From the NCBI GenBank assembly GCA_947498845.1, contig CANMLX010000001.1, positions 124,001 to 188,000 of the forward strand: a stretch of DNA of 64,000 nt, in the 5' to 3' direction. Position 1 is the stretch's first letter. Each line of letters begins with the position of its first letter. The notes under the pieces were generated by a model, which saw nothing but the letters and a program-made list of their open reading frames with translations, was not told the origin of the DNA and searched no databases. Position numbers and translations under genes: made by a program. Origin of the DNA: an uncultured Flavobacteriaceae bacterium. Lineage in GTDB: Bacteria > Bacteroidota > Bacteroidia > Flavobacteriales > Flavobacteriaceae. Shown in pieces: positions 1-7,714 of this stretch.

Positions 1-841
1 CTACCCCTTGGAAGTTAGCTGCTTCTTGTTTGTTACTTCTTAAGCCAAAATCAAAACCAACACCGATAGATTTCCATAGTGTGTAACTAAATGAGTTAAT
101 CCATGTCCAGTTTGATAAGTCTCCAGATTTATAACTTTGGAAAGCAGATAAATTTGTTTTAAAGTTTATTGCGCCTATTTGTCTTGTATAATCTGCAACA
201 ATTTTAGCACCTAAAGATGACTCAAAAACGGCATCGTTATCAGCAAATACAAAATTGTAGTTTAATGGGTGTACTACAACAATTAAGTTTTCAATAGGAG
301 TCCAGGTAGCACCAATACCAACATCTAGGTAACCAGGATCATTAAAGTTATTTAATATCGTAGTTCTATATTCAGCAAGAGCCGAAGCTGCAAGGTTTTT
401 AGCGATATTTCTACCATATAGAGATGAGATGTTAAAAACATCTGTAGCTTCTCTAAATTCATCACTATCATTATTATCGTCTCTGTTATCTAATTTTACC
501 CAAGCTAAATTTGTATTTAGCGAATTTCTCCAAAAGAATTTGTCTTCAATTAAATTAGCAAAGCCATTTAAAGTGAAACCAATGTTTCCTGAGTTATTGT
601 TAGGAATTCCTTGAGAATACCATTTACTAAATCCAGAGATATTACCACCTATAGTACCAAACGCACCAATTTTCCATCCCGGAAGGGCATCTATTTGAGC
701 TTGTAGCTTATCTGCTTCTGCTTGAGCAGCATTTGCTTCTGCTTGCTTCTCTGCTTTTTTAGTTTCTAATTCTTCTTTTGTTTGTGCGTTTAATGATAAC
801 ACACTAATCAATAATACCGCAAATATTAGTATTTTTTTCAT
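1..841 (-). CDS. DUF3078-family outer-membrane protein (C-terminus outside window)
   Basis: The gene is cut by the left edge, so only the first 280 codons are visible. The start is the ATG at 841-839. A signal peptide of about 19 residues (MKKILIFAVLLISVLSLNAQ) is followed by an alanine/glutamine/lysine-rich stretch that looks like a short coiled coil (about residues 21-48). After it comes the domain opening PGWKIGAFGTIGGN, with alternating aromatic and polar beta-strands. This layout is typical of DUF3078 proteins of Bacteroidota, which are thought to be outer-membrane beta-barrels of unknown role. It lies 70 bp downstream of the DUF2480 gene and has its own candidate -7 box at 865-872. Family assignment is from recognised sequence pattern; function is unknown. 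Confidence 0.8.
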   Translation of the reverse strand, partial: MKKILIFAVLLISVLSLNAQTKEELETKKAEKQAEANAAQAEADKLQAQIDALPGWKIGAFGTIGGNISGFSKWYSQGIPNNNSGNIGFTLNGFANLIEDKFFWRNSLNTNLAWVKLDNRDDNNDSDEFREATDVFNISSLYGRNIAKNLAASALAEYRTTILNNFNDPGYLDVGIGATWTPIENLIVVVHPLNYNFVFADNDAVFESSLGAKIVADYTRQIGAINFKTNLSAFQSYKSGDLSNWTWINSFSYTLWKSIGVGFDFGLRSNKQEAANFQGV

Positions 842-864
842 GTTATTAAGTTTGTTTATTAGTA

Positions 865-872
865 CAAATATA
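865..872 (-). promoter_or_regulatory. candidate -7 box (TATATTTG) for the DUF3078 gene
   Basis: On the minus strand this reads TATATTTG, matching the Bacteroidota -7 consensus TAnnTTTG. It is about 23 nt upstream of the ATG at 841. I see no convincing -33 TTTG at the usual distance, so this is a weak call. Confidence 0.35.
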
Positions 873-911
873 ACCTTAAGACACCTTTTTGTAATTAGGT
901 CACCAGAAAAA

Positions 912-1418
912 TTATTTCTTTTTAAATAAAGGAACTGAAGAACAAGCTTCCCCATACATAATGGATTTTACTACAGGTTTAAGCTTGTTTGCGAGAAATA
1001 GGTAAGCGTTTTGAGGTACAGGTTTGTTTGAGCATCCTTTAATAATAACAGGCTTGTCTTTAAACTCAGAAACGTCCAACTTGTTTATGATATCTTGATA
1101 AAGCGCTGTTTCCAAATCCAGAAGTGAACCTATAACTATTTTTTTAGCATAGGGCTGCAATTGAATACTCAACAACATATACGCCCAACCTGGTATAATG
1201 GCATCTGTGCTACAAGTTAAAGCGACATAACTGTCTTGATATTGTGGCCAGTCAAATTCAGAAACATATGTTCTAAATTGTTTTTCCCTAAGAACAAACC
1301 CTTCAAATAGCCAATCTTTAATATCGAATAATACACGTTTACCTTCTGGATAATAATCCTCAAGGTCGAACGTAATTAATTTACTATTCGCTACACGGTT
1401 TATGATTTCGTCTTTCAT
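912..1418 (-). CDS. DUF2480 family protein
   Basis: A 168-residue cytoplasmic protein without signal peptide. It matches the DUF2480 pattern known from Bacteroidota: an N-terminal MKDEIINRVANSKLITFDLEDYYP-like opening, a central LTCSTDAIIPGWAYMLL block, and a C-terminal MYGEACSSVPLFKKK tail with a conserved-looking Cys. A second Cys sits in the KGCSNKPVP block. It has no known activity. It lies directly downstream of the sufT-like gene (67 bp gap), and its position at the end of the SUF cluster suggests a link to Fe-S metabolism. That link is inference from context only. Confidence 0.8.
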   Translation of the reverse strand: MKDEIINRVANSKLITFDLEDYYPEGKRVLFDIKDWLFEGFVLREKQFRTYVSEFDWPQYQDSYVALTCSTDAIIPGWAYMLLSIQLQPYAKKIVIGSLLDLETALYQDIINKLDVSEFKDKPVIIKGCSNKPVPQNAYLFLANKLKPVVKSIMYGEACSSVPLFKKK

Positions 1419-1485
1419 AAGATTTGAGACCTTTTTAGCTTTAGATGATAGTGATTAACTGCATGTTTAATACTGTGAACTAAAA

Positions 1486-1812
1486 TTAAAGCATTCCTAA
1501 TTCCAACTTTGCTTCTTCACTCATTAAATCTTGTGACCAAGGCGGGTCGAATGTAATTTCAACTTCGGCATCGTTTACATCGTTTAAAGATTTTACCTTT
1601 TCTTCAACTTCCACGGGTAATGTTTCTGCTACGGGACAGTTTGGTGTAGTTAATGTCATTAGTATTTTAACATCATTGTCCTCGTTTACAAATACATCGT
1701 ATATTAAACCTAGTTCGTATATATCTACAGGAATTTCTGGGTCGTAAATCGTTTTTAGTACGTTTACTATTTTTTCGCCTAATTCGGCTGTATCTATTGT
1801 TGTATCACTCAT
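1486..1812 (-). CDS. sufT: SufT-like MIP18/DUF59 Fe-S assembly protein
   Basis: A 108-residue DUF59 (MIP18/PaaD-like) protein. It shows the family hallmarks YDPEIPVDIYELGLIYDV (about residues 23-40) and TTPNCPVAETLP with Cys59, the residue conserved in cluster-carrier members. Such proteins help mature or deliver Fe-S clusters in the cytoplasm. It lacks the longer N-terminal extension of classical Gram-positive SufT, so the symbol is by context: it sits 103 bp downstream of sufE in the SUF cluster, where Bacteroidota usually carry it. Confidence 0.88.
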   Translation of the reverse strand: MSDTTIDTAELGEKIVNVLKTIYDPEIPVDIYELGLIYDVFVNEDNDVKILMTLTTPNCPVAETLPVEVEEKVKSLNDVNDAEVEITFDPPWSQDLMSEEAKLELGML

Positions 1813-1819
1813 TTTTTAA

Positions 1820-1925
1820 TGTTTAACTGTTTATTTGTTGAATTGTTGAACTGTTTAATCGTTTATCTGTTTGGTTGTTTAATCGATTCAACGATTACAC
1901 GATTCAACAAATCAACTAGTTGATT
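1820..1925. repeat. degenerate low-complexity repeat between sufE and sufT
   Basis: The spacer consists of imperfect repeats of GTTTAAtCGTTTAtcTG / GTTGAATTGTTGAACTG type, followed by their inverted counterpart (CGATTCAACGATTACACGATTCAACAAATCAA). It ends in an 18-nt perfect palindrome centred on ACTAGT at 1908-1925 that overlaps the sufE stop codon. No ORF. It could fold in the mRNA; function unknown. Confidence 0.5.
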
Positions 1926-2338
1926 TGCGTTTGGTATGCTATTGCATACATTTTTAATTGTTTCACCATACTTACTAATCCATTAGCGCGCGTAGGTGAT
2001 AAATGTTCTTTTAAACCAATTTCATCTATAAAACTGGTGTCGGCATCTATAATATCTTTTGGATGCTGATTTGAGAATGTACGTATTAAAATAGCGATAA
2101 TGCCTTTTGTGATAATAGCATCACTATCTGCTGTAAACTCAATTTTATCGTCTTTCATTTCGGCATGTACCCATACTTTACTCTGGCACCCTTTTATAAT
2201 ATTACTTTCGGTTTTATATTGATCATCAATTAAGGGTAATTCTTTCCCTAAATCTATCATATATTGGTAACGTTCTTCCCAATCTTCAAACATTGAGAAT
2301 TCGTCTATAATTTCGTTTTGAATTTCTTCAATACTCAT
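1916..2338 (-). CDS. sufE: SufE cysteine desulfuration protein
   Basis: A 140-residue SufE. It accepts persulfide sulfur from SufS and passes it to the SufBCD scaffold. The sulfur-accepting cysteine is visible as Cys51 in NIIKGCQSKVWV, the classic SufE motif, and the length equals the usual ~138-145. It is the seventh recognisable SUF-cluster gene in transcription order. It is separated from the upstream exported-protein gene by a 469-bp gap containing the inverted-end element at 2488-2649, so it may need its own promoter. Confidence 0.95.
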   Translation of the reverse strand: MSIEEIQNEIIDEFSMFEDWEERYQYMIDLGKELPLIDDQYKTESNIIKGCQSKVWVHAEMKDDKIEFTADSDAIITKGIIAILIRTFSNQHPKDIIDADTSFIDEIGLKEHLSPTRANGLVSMVKQLKMYAIAYQTQIN

Positions 2339-2360
2339 ACATTTAATTTTAGTTCTGTTA

Positions 2361-2378
2361 TCTCGAGTGTAGTCGAGA
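2361..2378. repeat. small GC-richer hairpin upstream of sufE
   Basis: TCTCGA (2361-2366) and TCGAGA (2373-2378) form a perfect 6-bp stem around a 6-nt loop. It is more GC-rich than its surroundings. The string resembles the CTCGA...TCGAG palindromes dispersed between genes in many Flavobacteriaceae (recalled family pattern, not searched). It lies 23 bp upstream of the sufE start. Confidence 0.45.
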
Positions 2379-2487
2379 GGTTCTTATAATTATTGTCTTT
2401 AAGTTTAAAGGTTTAGACGTTTAGAGTGTTAATCTAAAAAAATGTAAATTTTTAAACGTTAAACTACTCAACTCAATTTAACTGTTT

Positions 2488-2649
2488 ATACCAATTCCCA
2501 AATGAATTTACTGAGTTAAAAAGTGTCTTTTGAAATGCTATCTTTAGCATAAAAAAGAACCGTAACTACAGCTATGCTTATTTTTCTATCTTGTATAATT
2601 CCAAAATCCATCATTTTCCTTTACAGTATATTCATTTAAGAATTGGTAT
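2488..2649 (+). repeat. MITE-like element, copy 1 (162 bp)
   Basis: A non-coding element bounded by 26-bp imperfect inverted ends: ATACCAATTCCCAAATGAAT on the left, and on the right the complement of ATACCAATTCTTAAATGAAT. The ends match at 23 of 26 positions. Both copies in this window are flanked by TTA (…TTA-TACC…GGTA-TTA…), compatible with a 3-bp target duplication. It differs from copy 2 (10161-10323) by about eight changes and has the same orientation. It fills much of the 469-bp gap between sufE and the exported-protein gene. Confidence 0.75.
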
Positions 2650-2807
2650 TATTTGTTGAATCGTTTATTTATGTTTTTTTAAACGAATTAACAAACAAAG
2701 CATTCTGATTACTTATGTATATTATCTTCATAAAAAAGATGTTTTCTCTCGTTCATGCTCAATCTTACAGCGAACAGTTTTTGGCAAAAATACAACAAGA
2801 AATGTTG

Positions 2808-3239
2808 CTATTCAATGTTTTGGGTAATGGATAAGATTTCTTTAACAAGATTCGCTATTTCTGGATGTGGTGTGCCATGATCGAAACTAGGTACATTATA
2901 TGTTTTGTCTTGATACCTTAATTTAAGGTTGGCGATAGGGGCACCATCATGTAGACGTTTGTTGGTTGGTGCTTTTAAGTTTGAAATACCAGTAGTATCG
3001 ATGTGTTTAAGTGCAGCGATTATGTTATCCCAATTCGTATTCTTATAGGTATTAGATTTTGATTTTTTTCCTCTTTTTTTGCTTGTTGTAATGTCTTCTT
3101 TGGTGATAGTTATAGATTTAAAACTACCGCCTCTTGAAGCTATTGTATATTCTATGCTTATGGCGTCTTCATTTATTTTTTGAGCGCAACTATTATCCAT
3201 AAATAAAAGCGATAGTAGTAGCATTAAAATAGGTTTCAT
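2808..3239 (-). CDS. exported hypothetical protein in SUF cluster
   Basis: I do not recognise this 143-residue protein. The N-terminus is a signal peptide (MKPILMLLLSLLFMDNSCAQ) with a Cys at 18, so either a lipoprotein with a poor lipobox or cleavage after Ala-Gln. The mature part is basic in the middle (KKRGKKSKSNTYKN) and contains a GAPIANLKLRYQDKTYNVPSFDHGTPHPEIANLVKEI region resembling small secreted Bacteroidota proteins of unknown role. It lies between the broken gene at 3318-3641 and the MITE-like element, so it may be a passenger in the SUF cluster and not part of it. Confidence 0.65.
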   Translation of the reverse strand: MKPILMLLLSLLFMDNSCAQKINEDAISIEYTIASRGGSFKSITITKEDITTSKKRGKKSKSNTYKNTNWDNIIAALKHIDTTGISNLKAPTNKRLHDGAPIANLKLRYQDKTYNVPSFDHGTPHPEIANLVKEILSITQNIE

Positions 3240-3317
3240 GTCTATTAATTATAATTGTGTTTGTTTGTAATTATACAAAAATGAAGCCATTTATTTTTAA
3301 TTATTGTAGTGTCCCTT

Positions 3318-3641
3318 TTATATGATACTCATTGGGTCAAACCCAGCAGATTTGATAGTAGGGGAAATAACATCGGCTAAAAATTCTTTTTCCTCAGTAT
3401 CAAGTTCTATCCAGGGTAGATTATCAACTATTTCGTTAATCTCTTTAAGTTTAGATTCCTTAGAAGAATTACTACCAATAATTTCATCAAGTTGGTCAAT
3501 AAAGTTGTTTGTAGAAGTTCTTAATATATCAACTACTACTTTATCTGATTGATTTAAACCTCGGCTTTCCTAATTTATTACATTACTGTATATGTCAGAA
3601 TTTTTAATGCTTTTTATTGTCTCTTTAAACTGTTGATTCAT
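3318..3641 (-). pseudogene. small unknown gene broken by in-frame TAG
   Basis: Reading the minus strand from the ATG at 3641-3639 gives MNQQFKETIKSIKNSDIYSN then VIN, a TAG at 3572-3570, and then 83 more codons in the same frame to a TAA at 3320-3318. The downstream part contains ESRGLNQSDKVVVDIL, LPWIELDTEEKEFLADVIS and ends GFDPMSII. The coding look of both sides (acidic, amphipathic) and the absence of a frameshift point to one ~107-residue gene with a single nonsense mutation. The family is not recognised. A plus-strand ORF across 3322-3552 is its antisense shadow. It occupies most of the 448-bp gap between the exported protein and sufS. Confidence 0.65.
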
Positions 3642-3687
3642 ATCAAAATATAAGTATCAATTTAAGCTTTTTATAGGCTAACTTTAA

Positions 3688-4902
3688 TTAAGCCAACATC
3701 ATTTTTGCCTTTTTTACCCCTTCAACTAAAGCATCAATTTCTTCTTTAGTATTGTAAAATGCAAAGGAGGCTCTTATAGTACCTGGTATTTTATAAAAAT
3801 CCATAATAGGTTGTGCACAGTGATGGCCTGTTCTTACGGCAATGCCTAATTTATCTAAAATAGCACCAACATCGTAAGGGTGAATGCCTTCCAGATTAAA
3901 AGAAATGACTGAGGTTTTAGTTTTTGATGTACCGTAGATTTTTAATCCGTCTATGCTAAGCAATTGCGCTGTGGCGTATTCTAGTAATTCGTTTTCGTAA
4001 GTTGCAATAGTATCGAAGCCAATACTATTCATATAGTCTATAGCTGCTCCAAAAACGATGCCTCCAGCTATGTTTGGTGTCCCTGCTTCAAATTTATGAG
4101 GTAAATCAGCATAGGTGGTTTTCTCAAACGTCACTTCAGCAATCATTTCACCTCCACCCTGGTATGGGGGAAGCTTTTTAAGCCACTTTTCTTTACCATA
4201 TAGCATGCCAACTCCAGTTGGGCCACACATTTTGTGCGCTGAAGCGACATAAAAATCGACATCTAACGCTTGGAGATCTGGTTTAATGTGCGGTGTGGCT
4301 TGGGCGCCATCAATTAAAACTGCTGCGTCCACTGCATGTGCTTTTTCTATGATATACTCTATAGGGTTTATAGTACCTAGAGCGTTAGAGATATGATTTA
4401 AGAATACCAACTTTGTATTAGAGGTAAGTAATTTATCAAATTCGGGCATCACTAGTTCTCCCTGTTCGTTCATTGGGATAACTTTAAGCGTTGCTCCTGT
4501 ACGTTCACAAAGCATTTGCCATGGCACAATATTGCTGTGGTGTTCTAATGCCGAAACGATAATTTCGTCGTCCTTTTTTAATAGTGAAGAAAAGCCGTTA
4601 GCAATAAGGTTAATACCATGGGTTGTCCCTGAGGTTAAGATAATTTCATGCGAAAATTTTGCATTGAAATGTGTTTGAATTTTCTTGCGAGCTGCTTCGT
4701 ATAAATCGGTAGCTTCCTGACTTAAAGTATGTACGCCTCTATGTATATTGGCATTATAATTTGAGTAATAGTCTACAATAGCATCGATTACCTGTTGCGG
4801 TGTTTGCGATGTTGCTGCGTTATCAAAATATACTAATGGCTTTCCATTTACTTTACGTGAAAGTATTGGGAAGTCTTTTCTTATATCGTTTACATTGAAC
4901 AT
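3688..4902 (-). CDS. sufS: SufS cysteine desulfurase
   Basis: A 404-residue class-V aminotransferase-fold, PLP-dependent desulfurase that removes sulfur from cysteine and hands it to SufE. From the chosen ATG at 4902-4900: the PLP Lys224 lies in SAHKMCGPTG, the stacking His121 in ALEHHSN, and the catalytic Cys362 in RTGHHCAQP, the group-II signature. Length equals the usual ~405. The reading frame continues 27 codons upstream to another ATG at 4983, but that extension is a GC-rich non-coding-looking stretch (see 4908-4980); family proteins begin like MFNVNDIRKDFPIL. It is downstream of sufD with a 117-bp gap. Confidence 0.95.
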   Translation of the reverse strand: MFNVNDIRKDFPILSRKVNGKPLVYFDNAATSQTPQQVIDAIVDYYSNYNANIHRGVHTLSQEATDLYEAARKKIQTHFNAKFSHEIILTSGTTHGINLIANGFSSLLKKDDEIIVSALEHHSNIVPWQMLCERTGATLKVIPMNEQGELVMPEFDKLLTSNTKLVFLNHISNALGTINPIEYIIEKAHAVDAAVLIDGAQATPHIKPDLQALDVDFYVASAHKMCGPTGVGMLYGKEKWLKKLPPYQGGGEMIAEVTFEKTTYADLPHKFEAGTPNIAGGIVFGAAIDYMNSIGFDTIATYENELLEYATAQLLSIDGLKIYGTSKTKTSVISFNLEGIHPYDVGAILDKLGIAVRTGHHCAQPIMDFYKIPGTIRASFAFYNTKEEIDALVEGVKKAKMMLA

Positions 4903-4907
4903 AGCAA

Positions 4908-4980
4908 ATATCTCTAGCCCCGATTGAGGCATTTGTTGAAGCTCCTCGCAGAGAGCGACTGCCGAAAGCGGGATAAGCTT
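4908..4980 (-). repeat. GC-rich stretch before sufS start
   Basis: On the minus strand this reads GCTTATCCCGCTTTCGGCAG, then TCGCTCTCTGCGAGGAGC and on to CAATCGGGGCTAGAG. It is much more GC-rich than neighbouring sequence and carries internal complementarity (TCGCTCTCTGCGA; GAAGCT…AGCTTC). It ends a few bases before the sufS ATG. It is open in the sufS frame, so automated calls may add 27 residues. It resembles the GC-rich strings that Flavobacteriaceae scatter between genes; this is inference. Confidence 0.5.
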
Positions 4981-5019
4981 CAAATAAAAATTTTAATGGT
5001 ACTGAAATAGGTTCATAAC

Positions 5020-6333
5020 TTATAAATCAAAACCAATATTAACGCCTAGTTTATTAGCGATAATTTTAGTGATACGTTGTTTTACTTCGGGAATTTTAAC
5101 CGAATTTAATACATTGTTACTAAAGGCATACATTAATAAGGCTTTGGCTTCTTTTTCTGGAATACCACGAGAACGCATATAGAACATGGCGCTTTCGTCT
5201 AATTGCCCAATGGTACAGCCGTGAGAACATTTAACATCATCTGCAAAAATCTCTAGTTGCGGTTTTGTGTTTATTGCTGCTTTATCACTTATTAAAATGT
5301 TATTATTAGATTGGAATGCATTTGTTTTTTGTGCTTCTTTTTCAACAATAATTTTACCATTAAATACGCCTGTTGCACTATCACCAAATATACCTTTATA
5401 GTCTTGATGGCTTTCACAGTTTGGCTCTATATGGTGTACCAATGTGTTGTGATCTACATGTTGCTTATCTCCTAAAATGGTAACGCCTTTTAGGATAGAA
5501 TCTATACGCTCGCCGTTTTGATAGTAATTAAGGTTGTTTCGGGTTAATTTACCACCAAATGAGAAGGTGTGCACAGAGGCAATACTTTCGCGTTTTTGTT
5601 TAATAAACGTATTATCTATGAGTGATGCATTGTTATGATCGTTTTGTATTTTATAATAATCTACAATAGCGCGGTTGTCTGCAAAAATTTCGGTAACGCT
5701 ATTTGTTAGTACAGCGTTTTCGGTTAAACTTTGATGTCTTTCTATAATTTGAACCTGCGAATTCTCTTCTGCAACCACTAAATTACGTGGTTGTAACATG
5801 GTAGCTGCTTCATTTCCTGTTGAGAAATTTATAATTTGAATAGGCTTATCTACTACTTTATTTTTTGGTATATGTATATAAGCACCTTCTTGAGCAAATG
5901 CCGTATTTAGCGCAGGTAAACTATCTGTTGTTGCTGCTTTATTAAAATAGTTTTTTATTATTAAACTATATTTTGGTTTGGACAGGGCTACAGACATCAA
6001 GCATACATCGATACCATCATGTGTGGTTTCGGAAAGATGTGATGAATATTTACCGTCGATAAATACGATTTTATAGCTATCTATATCGTGAATAAAATAT
6101 TTCTTTACATCCTTGTATTCTATTGCATTTTCTTGTTTTGGAAATAAACTATAATCTTCTTTTAGAATTTTATTTAGTGATGTGTATTTCCAAGCTTCTT
6201 CTTTTTTTGATGGGAAGCCTTTTTCCTCAAAAACTTTTATAGCTTCGTTTCTAACATCATGAATAGGCGAATCGATATCGACTTTATTCTCGAATACTAA
6301 AAATGATGATAATAACTTTTCTTTTAAATCCAT
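5020..6333 (-). CDS. sufD: SufD, SUF scaffold subunit
   Basis: A 437-residue SufD, partner of SufB and SufC in the SufBC2D scaffold on which clusters are built. The N-terminal helical part has the signature KKEEAWKYTSL (about residues 42-52). The centre is the parallel beta-helix core. The C-terminus has the family block CSHGCTIGQLDESAMFYMRS followed by RGIPEKEAKALLMYAF. Length matches the usual ~430. It is 81 bp downstream of sufC, the gap containing a short tandem repeat. Confidence 0.95.
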   Translation of the reverse strand: MDLKEKLLSSFLVFENKVDIDSPIHDVRNEAIKVFEEKGFPSKKEEAWKYTSLNKILKEDYSLFPKQENAIEYKDVKKYFIHDIDSYKIVFIDGKYSSHLSETTHDGIDVCLMSVALSKPKYSLIIKNYFNKAATTDSLPALNTAFAQEGAYIHIPKNKVVDKPIQIINFSTGNEAATMLQPRNLVVAEENSQVQIIERHQSLTENAVLTNSVTEIFADNRAIVDYYKIQNDHNNASLIDNTFIKQKRESIASVHTFSFGGKLTRNNLNYYQNGERIDSILKGVTILGDKQHVDHNTLVHHIEPNCESHQDYKGIFGDSATGVFNGKIIVEKEAQKTNAFQSNNNILISDKAAINTKPQLEIFADDVKCSHGCTIGQLDESAMFYMRSRGIPEKEAKALLMYAFSNNVLNSVKIPEVKQRITKIIANKLGVNIGFDL

Positions 6334-6347
6334 TTCTTTTAAGTCTT

Positions 6348-6375
6348 CAGTACTCAGTTTTCAGTACCCAGTTTA
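6348..6375. repeat. two tandem 14-bp units between sufC and sufD
   Basis: CAGTACTCAGTTTT at 6348-6361 is followed directly by CAGTACCCAGTTTA at 6362-6375 (12 of 14 identical). Next to it is CTGCCTACTGCCAAC, another short repeat-like string. The spacer holds no ORF. Confidence 0.55.
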
Positions 6376-6414
6376 CACGACTGCCTACTGCCAACTTTTG
6401 GACTGGTTACTAAA

Positions 6415-7167
6415 CTAAGCGTTTACTTCTTCTTTAATCCAATCGTAGCCTTTCTCTTCTAATTCGTGAGCCAGTTCTTTTCCACCAGATTTTACGATTT
6501 TACCATTATATAATACATGTACAAAATCTGGAACTATATGGTCTAACAAGCGTTGGTAATGCGTAATTACAATAACAGCATTGTCTTCGCTCTTAAGTTT
6601 ATTAACGCCGTTTGCAACTATGCGTAAGGCATCGATATCCAGACCAGAATCGGTTTCGTCAAGTATGGCCAATTTTGGTTCTAGCATTGCCATTTGGAAG
6701 ATTTCGTTACGCTTTTTTTCGCCTCCTGAAAATCCTTCGTTTAAAGAACGCGATAAGAACTTACGATCGATCTCTAATAATTCTGATTTTTCACGAATTA
6801 ATTTAAGCATGTCTTTTGCTGGCATGTCCTCAAGTCCTTTGGCTTTACGCGTTTCGTTGATTGCAGTTTTTATAAAATTGGTAACCGATACGCCTGGAAT
6901 TTCAACAGGGTATTGAAATGATAGAAAAACACCTTTGTGGGCACGTTCTTCGGCATCTAGTTCATTAATATCTTCATCATCAAAAATAATGCTACCCTTG
7001 GTTACTTCATATTCTTCTTTTCCTGCAATTACAGACGATAAAGTACTTTTTCCAGAACCATTAGGTCCCATTATAGCGTGTACTTCACCTGGTTTTACCT
7101 CTAGATTTATCCCTTTTAAAATGGCTTTATCTTCTACACCTGCGTGTAAATCTACAATCTTTAACAT
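6415..7167 (-). CDS. sufC: SufC ATPase of the SUF scaffold
   Basis: A 250-residue ABC-type ATPase that powers the SufBCD scaffold; it is cytoplasmic, not a transporter. Walker A is GPNGSGKST at residues 34-42, the signature FSGGEKKRNE at about 146-155, and Walker B/D-loop LAILDETDSGLD at about 167-177. The Q-loop region FLSFQYPVEIPGV is the form specific to SufC. Length is normal. It starts 6 bp downstream of the small lipoprotein gene, so these two are almost certainly co-transcribed. Confidence 0.97.
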   Translation of the reverse strand: MLKIVDLHAGVEDKAILKGINLEVKPGEVHAIMGPNGSGKSTLSSVIAGKEEYEVTKGSIIFDDEDINELDAEERAHKGVFLSFQYPVEIPGVSVTNFIKTAINETRKAKGLEDMPAKDMLKLIREKSELLEIDRKFLSRSLNEGFSGGEKKRNEIFQMAMLEPKLAILDETDSGLDIDALRIVANGVNKLKSEDNAVIVITHYQRLLDHIVPDFVHVLYNGKIVKSGGKELAHELEEKGYDWIKEEVNA

Positions 7168-7173
7168 ACTATA

Positions 7174-7536
7174 CTATTGGTTTCCTAGTTTTATAACGTT
7201 ATTTTCCTCTTTGGGAGCTGGTTTTACATCTAAAATTTCAACGATTTCTACCTTGTTTTCCCAAAGAATTTTATCATCTTTTTTATTTACAATCTTTCCT
7301 TTAACTTCTACCTGAACCATATCTGTAGGTTCATTTTTGTGTTTTTTAGCTTTGGTGTTTAGTTCTTCTGTTTTGTCTGTAATTAAAACACCATAAATTT
7401 CACTATCTGTTTGTAGTATAGCAGCGCCATCATGATAGACAAAATCTCCTTTTAAAACAGTTAGGTTTTCTGGTTCTTTTTTACAGCTTAACAATACTGT
7501 TAGCATTAATACAGTAATACATGTGAGTTTTTTCAT
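7174..7536 (-). CDS. small lipoprotein inserted between sufB and sufC
   Basis: A 120-residue protein, not recognised. From the chosen ATG at 7536 it starts MKKLTCITVLMLTVLLSCKK, a textbook lipoprotein signal with Cys18; an in-frame ATG 16 codons upstream (7584) would destroy the signal peptide's normal position. The mature part (NLTVLKGDFVYHDGAAILQT, VQVEVKGKIVNKKDDKILWE, IVEILDV) looks like a small beta-barrel fold. It lies 178 bp after sufB and only 6 bp before sufC, so it is embedded in the SUF operon although it is exported to the envelope. Function cannot be stated. Confidence 0.8.
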   Translation of the reverse strand: MKKLTCITVLMLTVLLSCKKEPENLTVLKGDFVYHDGAAILQTDSEIYGVLITDKTEELNTKAKKHKNEPTDMVQVEVKGKIVNKKDDKILWENKVEIVEILDVKPAPKEENNVIKLGNQ

Positions 7537-7714
7537 CTGTTTAAAATTTTTTGATTTCTGAATGTTCAAAAAATTTGAATACATTCAGGAACTCACACAA
7601 ATTTTAGTCATTTCTAATATGTGAATTTAGAATGAAGAAAATTTATGTTTGTTTCATTTTAGTTTAATGTTAGAATTAATTATAAAATTTTGTATACTAC
7701 TACTAACTAATTTT

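Noticed and set aside
3322..3552. Plus-strand ORF of 76 codons between two minus-strand genes
   Set aside because: It is the antisense of the interrupted gene at 3318-3641, whose reading gives a more natural protein composition.
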